Positions 42,767-51,212 of a stretch of 64,000 bases of DNA are shown here, piece after piece. The notes below the pieces were generated by a model. It saw nothing but the letters and a program-made list of their open reading frames with translations, was not told where the DNA came from and searched no databases. Position numbers and translations under genes: made by a program. This stretch comes from Burkholderia arboris (lineage in GTDB: Bacteria; Pseudomonadota; Gammaproteobacteria; Burkholderiales; Burkholderiaceae), in contig NZ_CABVPX010000023.1 of assembly GCF_902499125.1 (NCBI RefSeq), positions 62,001-126,000 of the forward strand. The letters are read 5' to 3'. Every line of letters begins with the position of its first letter. Position 1 is the stretch's first letter.

Positions 42767-44206
42767 TCACCGGACAGGCACGCGGCGAGCGACGACGGCG
42801 GCCAGCAGGGGCGCGGCCGCGAACAGGCCGAACAACCATGCGGCCGCCTGCTGCGCGCCGGCGAGTCCTCCGGGCGTCGAGAAACCGGCGAGATTGGCGA
42901 CGAGCCCGCCGAGCGCGGCGCCGATCGCGGTCGCATAGAGCTGCACGGTCGTGATCGACGTCGAAGCGAGGTCTTCCTGCCCGGCCGGTGCGTGCGTCAG
43001 AATCCGTGTGAGCAGGTGGGGCCAACCCACGCCGATGCCGCCCCCCACCGCCGTGAGCGCGATGCACAGGATGGTCACCCCGGCCCAGGTTCCGGGCGGG
43101 TGCTGCTGCGGGGCGACGAACGCGAGTGCGGCGAGCGCCAGCATCACGACCAGCGGCCCGCCGCGCACCAGCGCTTGCGCGGTACGCGCGCGTTGCCCCG
43201 AGCTGAAGACCGAGCCGACCGTCCAGCCTGCCGCCATCAGCGCGGTCAGATAGCCGGCGATCAGCGGCGGGTAGCCGTGAATGACCTGCAGGAAATACGG
43301 AACGAACACCTCCGTCGTGATCCCGATCACGAGCAGGCTCATGCACGCGTAGATGGCGCCGAGCGGTGTGCGGATGCTGTAGGCACCCGTCGGCAGCAGC
43401 CGGATCGTCGCGTCGCGCTCGACGCGCACGATCAGCGCTGCGATCGCAAGGCCCGCGGCGACACCCGCGATGTTCGCGGCGCGCGCCGTCGACAGGCTGG
43501 CCACGGACACGACCAGCACCGAGGCGGCAAGCAGCAGAATCCTGCCGAGCGCGAGCCGCGATGCCGGCTGGCCGGACGCCTCGTATGCGGGCAGCCTGAC
43601 GATCACGATCAGCGCCAGCACGGCGGCAACGGGCAGCAATGCGACGAACGCGAGCCGCCAGGACCCCGTCTCCGCGAAGATTCCGCCGATTGCCGGCCCG
43701 CAAAGCGTCGCGACGCCCCACATGCCGGACACCATCGCCATTGCACGCGACCACAGGCGTGCGTCGAACACGACCCGGATCAACGCGTAGCTGAGCGCGA
43801 ACAGGATCCCGCCGCCGAATCCCTGTGCGGTACGGCCGACGAGCATCCACGGCATGGTCTGCGCGCTCGCGCACGCGAGCGTGCCCGCGCAAAACACGAC
43901 GAGCGCAATGAGGTAGGCGGCGCGCGGTCCGAAACGTCCGAGCACGTTGGCAGACAGCGGCGCGCCGACGATCGATGCAGCCATGAACAGCGTCGTATTC
44001 CACGCGTAGTATTCGAGCCCGCCGATATCCCGAACGACCGACGGCAGGATGGTCGTTGCGATGTAGATGTTGATCGCATGCAGCGCGACACCGCCGGCCA
44101 GCGCCAGCGACCGCATGCCGTTCGCGCCCGACAGCAGCGCACGCCAGCCCGCGGTCGACGGCGCGGCCGATGCAGGCGGCGCGTTCGTGACGTCGTCGAT
44201 ACTCAT
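42767..44206 (-). CDS. MFS multidrug/proton antiporter (DHA2 type), SoxR-controlled
   Basis: 479 residues with about 14 hydrophobic helices. DHA2-like features are HAINIYIATTILPSVVRDIGGLEYYAWNTTLFM in helix 1 and its loop, ANVLGRFGPRAAY (motif A), GRTAQGFGGGILFALSYALIR and GMWGVATLCGPAIGGIFAETGSWRLAF (motif C). Such antiporters expel drugs and redox-active small molecules. The gene is divergent from soxR (44313). Its start lies 64 bases downstream of a -10 hexamer that belongs to a SoxR-type promoter with 19-bp spacer. Induction by redox-cycling compounds is therefore expected. Whether a natural substrate is made nearby is unknown. Confidence 0.92.
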   Translation of the reverse strand: MSIDDVTNAPPASAAPSTAGWRALLSGANGMRSLALAGGVALHAINIYIATTILPSVVRDIGGLEYYAWNTTLFMAASIVGAPLSANVLGRFGPRAAYLIALVVFCAGTLACASAQTMPWMLVGRTAQGFGGGILFALSYALIRVVFDARLWSRAMAMVSGMWGVATLCGPAIGGIFAETGSWRLAFVALLPVAAVLALIVIVRLPAYEASGQPASRLALGRILLLAASVLVVSVASLSTARAANIAGVAAGLAIAALIVRVERDATIRLLPTGAYSIRTPLGAIYACMSLLVIGITTEVFVPYFLQVIHGYPPLIAGYLTALMAAGWTVGSVFSSGQRARTAQALVRGGPLVVMLALAALAFVAPQQHPPGTWAGVTILCIALTAVGGGIGVGWPHLLTRILTHAPAGQEDLASTSITTVQLYATAIGAALGGLVANLAGFSTPGGLAGAQQAAAWLFGLFAAAPLLAAVVARRVPVR

Positions 44207-44269
44207 GTCTTCTCCGATGCGTGATCGCCTGTCCTGGCGACCGGATGCTTGAAAGGGTCATCGGTATCC

Positions 44270-44300
44270 GTTATAAAACCTCAACCATTGTTGAGGTCAA
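44270..44300 (-). promoter_or_regulatory. SoxR-box promoter of the MFS efflux gene
   Basis: Read on the minus strand: -35 TTGACC (44300-44295), a spacer of exactly 19 bases (44294-44276), -10 TATAAC (44275-44270). An 18-bp box CCTCAACCATTGTTGAGG (44279-44296) with perfect 7-base arms sits across the spacer. The over-long 19-bp spacer with a dyad inside is the hallmark of MerR-family promoters, and the sequence closely resembles the SoxR box CCTCAAG-N4-CTTGAGG. Confidence 0.92.
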
Positions 44301-44312
44301 CAGGCGGGGATC

Positions 44313-44786
44313 ATGAAAATCGATATGCAGGTGCCGTTGTCCGTCGGTGAGGTCGCGCGGCGCAGCGGTATTGCCGTGTCGTCGATCCACTTCTACGAAG
44401 CCAAGGGATTGATTCACGGCTGGCGTAGCGACGGCAACCAGCGTCGTTATGCGCGCGACGTGCTGCGACGGGTCGCGGTCATCAAGGTTGCGCAGCGCGC
44501 GGGCATTCCGCTCGACCGGATCAAGGCCGCGCTGGACGAGCTGCCGTCCGGCAAGGCGCCGAGCGCGGCGGACTGGCGGCGGCTGTCGACAGGATGGCGC
44601 GACCTGTTGAACGAACGGATCCGGAAGCTTACCCAGTTGCGCGACCAGATGGACGGGTGCATCGGCTGCGGATGCCTGTCGATGAAGGATTGCCCGTTGA
44701 GGAACCCGGGCGATGCATTGAGCGAGCGCGGGCAGGGGGCCGTGCTGCTCGAGGACGAGCCGGGGCGCAAGCGCAGGTCGACGTGA
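44313..44786 (+). CDS. soxR: redox-sensing regulator SoxR (MerR family)
   Basis: 157 residues. A MerR-type DNA-binding head (LSVGEVARRSGIAVSSIHFYEAKGLI, SDGNQRRYARDVLRRVAVIKVAQRAGI) is followed by the dimerisation helix and the [2Fe-2S] ligand motif CIGCGCLSMKDC, which matches the SoxR spacing C-x2-C-x-C-x5-C. Oxidation of the cluster by redox-active compounds activates target promoters. The divergent 106 bases to the MFS gene contain a perfect SoxR box in a 19-bp spacer, so that promoter is the obvious target. No soxS is present, as usual outside enterobacteria. Confidence 0.95.
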   Translation: MKIDMQVPLSVGEVARRSGIAVSSIHFYEAKGLIHGWRSDGNQRRYARDVLRRVAVIKVAQRAGIPLDRIKAALDELPSGKAPSAADWRRLSTGWRDLLNERIRKLTQLRDQMDGCIGCGCLSMKDCPLRNPGDALSERGQGAVLLEDEPGRKRRST

Positions 44787-45073
44787 CGCGGACTGTCATG
44801 TGGACGTGACGATCGATTTCATCCCACCGACGCTGACGCGGGATGCGGATGCGCGCAGCACAAGTCTCCACGACGGTCGTCATATAACGGCGATTCGATT
44901 TCAGGCTGAAACCGGAAATGCACGGTCGTTTCCTTTTGTTCACCGGTGAACCGGGAATCCAGATTCGATGCATAAAAATAATTAGAAGAATTCCGGTGGC
45001 ACTCAGATATTCCCTTCATTCATCTACGCGCGACACGTCGAATCGAATTGCCCGTGTTATTTCCATCGTGTGC
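44787..45073. other. AT-rich spacer between soxR and the exopolysaccharide control region
   Basis: 287 bases with no gene or terminator that I can support. Together with the control elements and leader listed separately, the whole gap from soxR to the priming transferase gene is 790 bases. Confidence 0.45.
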
Positions 45074-45100
45074 GCGTTACGGCGTGCCGTTACGTAACGG
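45074..45100 (+). promoter_or_regulatory. upstream activating site 1 of the exopolysaccharide promoter
   Basis: 27 bases that recur at 60045-60071 with one mismatch. The core CCGTTACGTAACGG (45087-45100) is a 14-bp perfect palindrome, preceded by a half-site CGTTACG. It lies 129 bases upstream of a sigma-54-type -24/-12 element, a normal distance for an enhancer-binding protein. I infer that an activator of the NtrC/BerB type binds here. Confidence 0.82.
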
Positions 45101-45228
45101 GCGACACGATGATCGAGTCGCAAACGTTTTCCAATTGGAATTCGAATTAATCAGACGTTTTGAACAAAAATCATAGGTCATTGTTTTATTGGAATTTTTC
45201 TGCACTGCAGCAAGAAAATTCGGAACAG

Positions 45229-45244
45229 TGGCACGGATTGTGCA
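45229..45244 (+). promoter_or_regulatory. sigma-54 (RpoN) -24/-12 promoter, exopolysaccharide operon
   Basis: TGGCACG, four bases (GATT), then GTGCA. The invariant GG (45230-45231) and GC (45242-45243) have the correct spacing; only one base of the TTGCA element differs from the RpoN consensus. It is preceded by the UAS at 45074 and followed by the leader and the priming glycosyltransferase gene at 45577. Confidence 0.85.
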
Positions 45245-45292
45245 TTAAACGATGCGTGCCGCAGTAACGAATACCAAGACGATAGACCAAAC

Positions 45293-45481
45293 ATGAATCG
45301 AAACCACATTCCGAAATCCGGACGCGACGCGGGGGCGAAGCGGTCGAATCCGGACATTCGCACCATTGATCGCTCCGGCAGGCCAATCGATTCAGGCCTG
45401 TCCGGGGGCGACGTCATCCTTGCCGCAACGGAACGTACCAGCAGGTTCCAGCAGAACCGATCTGCCGGCATGCGGGCGTAA
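45293..45481 (+). CDS. possible 62-residue leader ORF downstream of sigma-54 promoter 1
   Basis: The ATG at 45293 lies 50 bases after the GC of the -12 element, exactly as the GTG of the ORF at 60265 does in the second control region. Both open with the same bases TGAATCG. The encoded proteins share only MNR and general basic character, and there is no good Shine-Dalgarno sequence. The conserved DNA may instead be an untranslated leader. I list it because the geometry is conserved, not because the protein looks real. Confidence 0.25.
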   Translation: MNRNHIPKSGRDAGAKRSNPDIRTIDRSGRPIDSGLSGGDVILAATERTSRFQQNRSAGMRA

Positions 45482-45576
45482 GCGTAGCCATTTCTCGATT
45501 CGAATAATCCAGTCAGGTCATAAAATTAGTATTGCGAAATAAATAATTAATCGATATTTCGTACATGTCGGGGTAA

Positions 45577-46632
45577 ATGATGGACGGGTTCTTCTTGCGC
45601 GTGATCGACGGTGCGTTGATCGTGGTCGGCGCCTTTGGCGCATTGCATTTCGGGTTTCCGGCGGACGGCCTGTCGCACGCCGGATTCGATGGCCTGCTCG
45701 TGGCTTTCGCGGTTGCGCTCGCGTTGTCCGTGTTTCCGGCATGCGGGCTGTATCGCGGCACTCGCGAACGCTCGGCGGTCAACCTGATGAGTCGAGCGAT
45801 TGTCGCCTGGCTTATCGTGCAGGCCGGCGGATATGCATTGCTCTTCGTACTGCACCGATTGCATCTGGTGCGCGGACTATGGTTCGTCTACTGGACGATT
45901 ACCAGCGGGCTCGGGATGCTGCTGGCCCGCACGCTCGCGCTCGCGGTACTGAAGCTGGTCGTGCGTTTCGGCCGGCGCGCGCGCAGTGTGGCGGCACAAG
46001 GGCCGGTGGTGGCTTCTCGAATGATGCGGCTCGTGTTCAAGCGCGTTTTCGACCTCGCGCTTTCGATTCCGCTTCTTTTTATTCTGGCTCCATTATTCGT
46101 AATACTAATTATCGTGGTGAAGCGTGATGGCGGTCCGGCAATCTTCGGGCACGTACGTGTCGGCCGTGACGGAACGCGTTTCCGGTGCCTGAAATTCCGC
46201 ACGATGGTCGTCAATTCCGAAGAAGTGTTGCGCGACACGCTCGCCCGCGATCCGGAAGCGCGCGCGGAATGGATGAGGGATTTCAAGCTGAAGAACGACG
46301 TGCGCATCACGCCGGTCGGGCATTTCCTGCGACGGACCAGCCTCGACGAATTGCCCCAGTTGTGGAATGTGCTGCGCGGTGAAATGAGTCTCGTGGGCCC
46401 GCGCCCCATCGTCGACCAGGAACTCGCGCGCTATGGCAGCGACGCGCACTACTACCTCATGAGCACGCCTGGCATTACCGGGCTATGGCAAGTGAGCGGA
46501 CGCAGCAATGTCGACTATGCGCAGCGCGTATCGCTCGACGTGTCGTACGTGAAGCAATGGTCGCCCCTGCTCGACTTCGGCATCTTGCTGCGAACCGTCA
46601 AGGTCGTGATGCGACGGGAGGGGGCGTACTGA
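45577..46632 (+). CDS. polyprenyl-phosphate sugar-phosphotransferase (priming transferase, WcaJ/ExoY type)
   Basis: 351 residues. Five hydrophobic stretches at the N-terminus (to about residue 170) are followed by the bacterial sugar transferase domain: FKRVFDLALSIPLLFILAPLFVILIIVVKRDGGPAIFGHVRVG, FRCLKFRTM, RRTSLDELPQLWNVLRGEMSLVGPRP and PGITGLWQVSGRS. This domain moves a hexose-1-phosphate onto undecaprenyl phosphate at the membrane to begin each repeat unit. The N-terminal part is shorter than in WbaP-like proteins and lacks a full CoA-binding-like domain. It is the first enzyme gene after sigma-54 promoter 1. Start 45577 and 45580 are both ATG; neither can be excluded. Confidence 0.93.
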   Translation: MMDGFFLRVIDGALIVVGAFGALHFGFPADGLSHAGFDGLLVAFAVALALSVFPACGLYRGTRERSAVNLMSRAIVAWLIVQAGGYALLFVLHRLHLVRGLWFVYWTITSGLGMLLARTLALAVLKLVVRFGRRARSVAAQGPVVASRMMRLVFKRVFDLALSIPLLFILAPLFVILIIVVKRDGGPAIFGHVRVGRDGTRFRCLKFRTMVVNSEEVLRDTLARDPEARAEWMRDFKLKNDVRITPVGHFLRRTSLDELPQLWNVLRGEMSLVGPRPIVDQELARYGSDAHYYLMSTPGITGLWQVSGRSNVDYAQRVSLDVSYVKQWSPLLDFGILLRTVKVVMRREGAY

Positions 46633-46687
46633 CGGTGGCATGTCGTGCGGGATCGATGTCGCGAGGCCGGCCCGCGACGCGGTGGCG

Positions 46688-47056
46688 TCACGGCGAAGTG
46701 GGGGCGGGATTCGCGTAAGCCGAAGATGCCGACCAGCCGTCGTACTGGTACGGGTCGCCAGCCGTGCTGCTTGCTGCGCCGCTGCTCCGGTCGCGGTAAC
46801 GGGCAAGGTGCTGGCGACGTGTCAGCGGCGCGTGATGCTTGCTCGTCGTACCCGACAGCTTCGGTGCGGCGGGTCTGGCTGACGATGCGGCGTCGCTTGC
46901 CGCGCTGGCCGGAACCGGAAGCATCGCCTCGGTCTGCGTGATGCGGGCGGCGTGGGGCGCGCGTTTGGCGGCAGAGGTGGATGCAGGGAACTGTGCAAGG
47001 GCGGTGACGCTGAGCGAAATGCTCGTTGCAACAGCAAGCAGGTGCGGGATTTTCAT
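46688..47056 (-). CDS. small predicted secreted protein, antiparallel inside the exopolysaccharide locus
   Basis: 122 residues beginning MKIPHLLAVATSISLSVTALAQFPAS, a good Sec signal peptide with cleavage after ALA. The rest is Ala/Ser/Pro-rich with basic patches (RRQHLARYRDR) and an end rich in aromatic residues (DPYQYDGWSASSAYANP). Codon third positions are GC-rich, as in real genes here. It lies on the opposite strand between the priming transferase and Wza genes and fills the only large gap in the operon. No family is recognised, and a ribosome site is not obvious. Confidence 0.5.
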   Translation of the reverse strand: MKIPHLLAVATSISLSVTALAQFPASTSAAKRAPHAARITQTEAMLPVPASAASDAASSARPAAPKLSGTTSKHHAPLTRRQHLARYRDRSSGAASSTAGDPYQYDGWSASSAYANPAPTSP

Positions 47057-47192
47057 GAAATGGCAAGAAGCGGGATCGTTTCGGGGTGAGTGCGGATATG
47101 CCAGGGCGTGCGGTTGCTTTGCGATGCGCGTGATTGACAGAAGACGGTGGAGGATCGATTCGACCCGCCATCCAACATATAGGCCAAAAAGG

Positions 47193-48458
47193 ATGATTGA
47201 CCCTCTGATCGGTGTTCGAACGATAGCACTGTCCGGCGTATCGAAGGAAGCGCGAAACGTACGCAGCCGGGTTGCACGATGCGGCGGAATCTTGTCGGTC
47301 GCACTCGCGCTGACGTGGCTCGGTGGCTGCGCGTTTGCGCCTGGCATGACTTTTCGCGGCGGGTGTCCGGCCGACGTCTCCGCGGATCCGTCGGGGGCCT
47401 GTGGCCGTGCGATGCATGCGGCGTCACTTGCGGCTTCGACGGGCGGCACGGCAACCGAAGATGCACCGCCCGCCGGCGCGCTCGTCGAGATCGATGCCGC
47501 GCTGATCGTCCAGACGCGAGCGCAGGCCGGGCCGTCGATCCCGAAGGATGTGCTTTCGCTGTTCCAGCAGGCGCGACCGTACACGCTCGGGCCCGGCGAT
47601 GTCCTCAGCATCGTCGTGTGGGATCACCCGGAACTGAACATGCCCGTCGTCGCGACATCGAACGGCATCGATACGACCGGCTCGAACGCGATCGTTTCCG
47701 GCTATACGGTCGACACGAACGGGGTGGTGCAATTCGCGTATGTCGGCCCCGTCAAGGTCGGCGGGCTCACGGAGTTGCAGGCGCGCGACATGCTTGCGCG
47801 TCACCTGGCGCGTTATATCCGGGATCCGCAGGTGACCTTGCGGATTCAGGCGTATCGCAGCCGACGCATCTATCTCGACGGTGAAGTTCGCATTCCCGGC
47901 CTTCAGGTGATGAACGACCTGCCGATGACGTTGCCCGAAGCGATCAATCGCGCAGGGGGATTCACGTCGAACGGCGATCGCGCGCGCGTCGCGGTCACGC
48001 GCGGAGAGGCGACCGTGACCGTGAACCTGCCGCGCATGATCGAGCAGGGACTCAACCCCGACCGGATCCTGCTGCAAAGCGGCGATCTCGTCCGCGTCTA
48101 TCCCGTGAGCGACAGCAAGGTGTTCGTGCTCGGCGAGGTCGGGCACACGATGACGGCGACGTTCAACAACGGCCGCCTGACGCTGAATGATGCGCTCGGC
48201 TATGCGGGCGGCGTCAGTCCGTATTCGGGCGATGCGAGCCAGGTCTATGTCGTGCGTAGCCGGCGCGGCGGGACGCCGACGGTCTTTCACCTGAATGCGA
48301 CATCGCCGGCAGCGATGGCGCTCGCGAACGATTTCGACCTGATGCCGGACGACGTGGTCTTCGTCGATGCGTCGTCGCTGGTGCGCTGGAGCCGCGTGGT
48401 GGGAATGTTCCTGCCTAGCGCGCAGACGCTCGCGACCGGCCGCAATATCGCGTTCTGA
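47193..48458 (+). CDS. outer-membrane polysaccharide export lipoprotein (Wza family)
   Basis: 421 residues from ATG 47193 (AAAAAGG just upstream). A lipobox, VALALTWLGGC, puts the acylated Cys near residue 46, so the real start may be a little downstream. The polysaccharide export signature YTLGPGDVLSIVVWDHPEL begins near residue 130, followed by SLBB domains (FVLGEVGHTMTATFNNGRLTLNDALGYAGGVSP, RIYLDGEVRIPG). The C-terminus (SSLVRWSRVVGMFLPSAQTL) matches the amphipathic helix that crosses the outer membrane in Wza. It forms the exit channel together with the Wzc-like protein at 48917. An upstream in-frame extension overlaps the antiparallel small gene and is not used. Confidence 0.93.
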   Translation: MIDPLIGVRTIALSGVSKEARNVRSRVARCGGILSVALALTWLGGCAFAPGMTFRGGCPADVSADPSGACGRAMHAASLAASTGGTATEDAPPAGALVEIDAALIVQTRAQAGPSIPKDVLSLFQQARPYTLGPGDVLSIVVWDHPELNMPVVATSNGIDTTGSNAIVSGYTVDTNGVVQFAYVGPVKVGGLTELQARDMLARHLARYIRDPQVTLRIQAYRSRRIYLDGEVRIPGLQVMNDLPMTLPEAINRAGGFTSNGDRARVAVTRGEATVTVNLPRMIEQGLNPDRILLQSGDLVRVYPVSDSKVFVLGEVGHTMTATFNNGRLTLNDALGYAGGVSPYSGDASQVYVVRSRRGGTPTVFHLNATSPAAMALANDFDLMPDDVVFVDASSLVRWSRVVGMFLPSAQTLATGRNIAF

Positions 48459-48459
48459 C

Positions 48460-48930
48460 ATGGACCGTCTGCTCCTGGTTTGCACTGCGAACGTGTGCCG
48501 AAGCCCGATGGCGGAGGCGCTGTTTCGACGCGTGCTGGAGGGTGTGCATGTGATGTCGGCCGGCGTCGACGCGATGCCCGGAATGGGCGCCGATCCGGCG
48601 GCGATCGCCGTCATGCAGCGCATCGGCCTCGACCTCGGCCAGCATCGCTCGCAACTGCTGGCACGCTGGATGATCGAGTCGTCCGCTCTTGTGCTGACGA
48701 TGAGCGAGCGTCAGCGCCAGGTCATCGTACACCGCTACCCGTCCGTCTCCGAACGCGTCTGCCGTCTGCTGCCGGACGGGGACGTGGCGGATCCCTATCG
48801 GCTCGACAGTGCTGCATACGCGGCGACGGTCGATCGATTGACGACGGGCGTCAGGCACTGGTCCGGCCTGCTGGCCGGTATCACCCGTCACACCCAAACA
48901 TTGCAGGAAACGACCCATGAACCATCTTGA
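48460..48930 (+). CDS. low-molecular-weight protein tyrosine phosphatase (Wzb type)
   Basis: 156 residues. The P-loop signature Cx5R(S/T) is CTANVCRS at residues 8-15, with C8 as nucleophile, and the general acid Asp lies in DVADPYRL. The enzyme removes phosphate from the tyrosine-rich tail of the adjacent BY-kinase, and that cycling is needed for polymer export and length control in Wzx/Wzy systems. It starts one base after the wza-like stop and its end overlaps the start of the wzc-like gene by 14 bases, so the three genes are tightly coupled. Confidence 0.95.
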   Translation: MDRLLLVCTANVCRSPMAEALFRRVLEGVHVMSAGVDAMPGMGADPAAIAVMQRIGLDLGQHRSQLLARWMIESSALVLTMSERQRQVIVHRYPSVSERVCRLLPDGDVADPYRLDSAAYAATVDRLTTGVRHWSGLLAGITRHTQTLQETTHEPS

Positions 48931-51139
48931 TGCGCCGGTGCATTACGCGGAACCGGAAGACGGGCCGCCCGGGACGGTCGCGAGTTATCTCGACGCGCTT
49001 TACGACAACCGGCGGCTGATCGCGTTCGTCACGGGATTGATGCTGTTGATCGGCACGACCTATGCGTTTCTCGGGGTGCCGGTCTATCGGGCCGATATCC
49101 TGGTGCAGGTCGAAGAAAACACGAATTCGGCAAAGAGCATGCTCGGCGACATTTCGTCGATGTTCGACGTCAAGACCCAGGCATCGTCGGAAATCGAGGT
49201 GCTGAGGTCGCGTCTGGTGGCGAGCAAGGTGGTCGACACCTTGTCGCTGGCCATCGACGCGCATCCGCGCTACTTGCCGCTGATCGGGTCATTGCTGTCC
49301 CGGCACGCGACACGTGTGTCGGATCCGCTGCCGTTCGGCTATGTGACCGGCACCGAGCGCATCTCGGTTGCCCAGTTCGACGTGCCCGACAAGCGCTATG
49401 GCGAAACGTTCGTCATGGCGCTGCAGCCGGGCAACACGTACCGTCTGTCGGGCCCGGATGTCGACGCGGGCGGCACGATCGGCGTGCCGCTGAAGGTGGT
49501 CACGCCGGACGGCCCGCTCTCGCTGCTGGTCACGTCGGTCCGCGGCAAGCCGGGCGCCACGTTCGTGCTGCGCCGGTATTCGACATTGTCGACGATCGAG
49601 GATCTCCGGCAGAGCCTGAACATTGCGGAGAAAGGCAAGCAATCGGACGTGATCGGCGTCACGCTCGATGGGTCCGACCCGGTGAAGACGGCGATGATCC
49701 TCAACACGCTGGGTAGCGAATATGTTCACCAGAACGAGCGGCGCAAATCCGAGGAAGCCGAGCGATCGATCAGCTTCCTCAATGCACAGTTGCCGGAGTT
49801 GAGGAGCCAGCTCGAGCTCTCCGAAAATCGCTTCAACGCGTATCGCGCCAAGCACGGAACGTTGAATCTCGATGAGGAAGCGACTGCGCTGCTGCAGCGC
49901 TCGGTCGATGCGCAGTCACGCCTGACCACGCTGAAGCAGAAACGCGACGAACTGATGGCGCGCTTCACGCCGGAACATCCGGCCATCCGTGCGCTCGATG
50001 CGCAGCTCGATACGGCCCAGGCGGAAATTGGGGGTATCGAGCAACGTACGCGTGCGTTGCCGCCCGTCGAGCAGGACGTGTTGCGATTGCAACGTGACGT
50101 ACAGGTCGGAACCGAGCTGTATACGAACCTGCTCAACACGCAGGAGCAACTGCGTCTCGTCAAGGCAGGGAAGGTCGGCAACGTGCGGCTGGTCGACACG
50201 GCGGCGGTTCCCGAGGAGCCGGTCAGGCCGAAGCGCCTGCTCGTGATCGTCGGGTCGGCAGTCTTCGGGTTGCTGATCGGCGCGACGGTTGCGTTCAGCC
50301 GCCGCCGCATGTTCGACTCGATCGACGACCCGATCGAGGTGGAGCACGTCTGCGGCGTACCCGTGTATGCGACGGTGCCGTATAGCCGCCAGGAAGCGTC
50401 GCTGACGCGTTTGCGTCGTGTCGCGAATACGCCGTCACGGGAGCTGATTCTCGCCCACAACGCGATGATGGACCCGGCACTCGAGAGCCTGCGCAGCTTC
50501 CGGACCGCACTCGAATTCGCGATGACCGACGTGCCGAACCGGATGGTGTTCATCACCGGCCCGACGCCTTCCGTCGGGAAATCCTTCATCTCGCTGAATT
50601 TCGCTGCCGTGCTGGGCTCGGCCGGAAAGCGCGTGCTGCTGGTCGATGCCGACCTGCGTCGAAGCGGACTCCAGCGGACGGTTCCCGTCGGTCCGGGAGC
50701 CGGGCTCGTCGAGCTGTTGCAGGGCACGCATCGCGTCGAAGACGTATTGCACCGCGAGATCCTGAAAGGCGTCGATTTCATCGCGACGGGCAGCGTGCAG
50801 ATCAATGCGAGCGACGCGCTGTTCGATTCGGATCTGCGCACGATTCTGTCCGAACTGGGGGCGACCTACGACGTGATCGTGTGCGACGGCCCGCCGATTC
50901 TTGCGGTTCCGGACGCCGCGCAACTGGCCGGCCACGCTGGCGTGACGTTCCTGGTGGTGCGTCAGGGGGTGACGAAACACGGCGAGATCAAGGAATCGAT
51001 CCGGCGGCTGCGTCACGTGGGCGTGTCCCCGCACGGATTGATCTTCAACGGGCTCAGCGTACGGCCGGGACGCTACGCGTACGGCTACGGGCGCTATCGC
51101 CACAATCGCGACAGTCACGCGTACTACGGCAAGGCATGA
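48917..51139 (+). CDS. polysaccharide co-polymerase with BY-kinase domain (Wzc type)
   Basis: 740 residues. A Wzz chain-length domain has two membrane helices (RLIAFVTGLMLLIGTTYAFLG near 35 and RLLVIVGSAVFGLLIGATVAF near 440) around a long periplasmic coiled-coil region with RPKRLLV before the second helix. The cytoplasmic kinase part has Walker A GPTPSVGKS (from residue 548), Walker A' VLLVDADLRRSG and Walker B DVIVCDGPP. The C-terminal 22 residues hold six tyrosines (from RYAYGYGRY to AYYGKA), the autophosphorylation cluster that the LMW-PTP would act on. It controls polymer length and gates export with the Wza-like channel. Confidence 0.96.
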   Translation: MNHLDAPVHYAEPEDGPPGTVASYLDALYDNRRLIAFVTGLMLLIGTTYAFLGVPVYRADILVQVEENTNSAKSMLGDISSMFDVKTQASSEIEVLRSRLVASKVVDTLSLAIDAHPRYLPLIGSLLSRHATRVSDPLPFGYVTGTERISVAQFDVPDKRYGETFVMALQPGNTYRLSGPDVDAGGTIGVPLKVVTPDGPLSLLVTSVRGKPGATFVLRRYSTLSTIEDLRQSLNIAEKGKQSDVIGVTLDGSDPVKTAMILNTLGSEYVHQNERRKSEEAERSISFLNAQLPELRSQLELSENRFNAYRAKHGTLNLDEEATALLQRSVDAQSRLTTLKQKRDELMARFTPEHPAIRALDAQLDTAQAEIGGIEQRTRALPPVEQDVLRLQRDVQVGTELYTNLLNTQEQLRLVKAGKVGNVRLVDTAAVPEEPVRPKRLLVIVGSAVFGLLIGATVAFSRRRMFDSIDDPIEVEHVCGVPVYATVPYSRQEASLTRLRRVANTPSRELILAHNAMMDPALESLRSFRTALEFAMTDVPNRMVFITGPTPSVGKSFISLNFAAVLGSAGKRVLLVDADLRRSGLQRTVPVGPGAGLVELLQGTHRVEDVLHREILKGVDFIATGSVQINASDALFDSDLRTILSELGATYDVIVCDGPPILAVPDAAQLAGHAGVTFLVVRQGVTKHGEIKESIRRLRHVGVSPHGLIFNGLSVRPGRYAYGYGRYRHNRDSHAYYGKA

Positions 51140-51212
51140 CGGATGTCGGCATGGAACAGGCGACCGGCCGACATGACGGGCGGCCACGGACAACCATCGG
51201 GCGAGGATCTGC

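Noticed and set aside
44224..44262. Plus-strand sigma-70 promoter for soxR (TTGAAA near 44249)
   Set aside because: The matching -10 would fall on the SoxR box with poor spacing; the minus-strand TTGACC-19-TATAAC fits far better, so only that promoter is reported.
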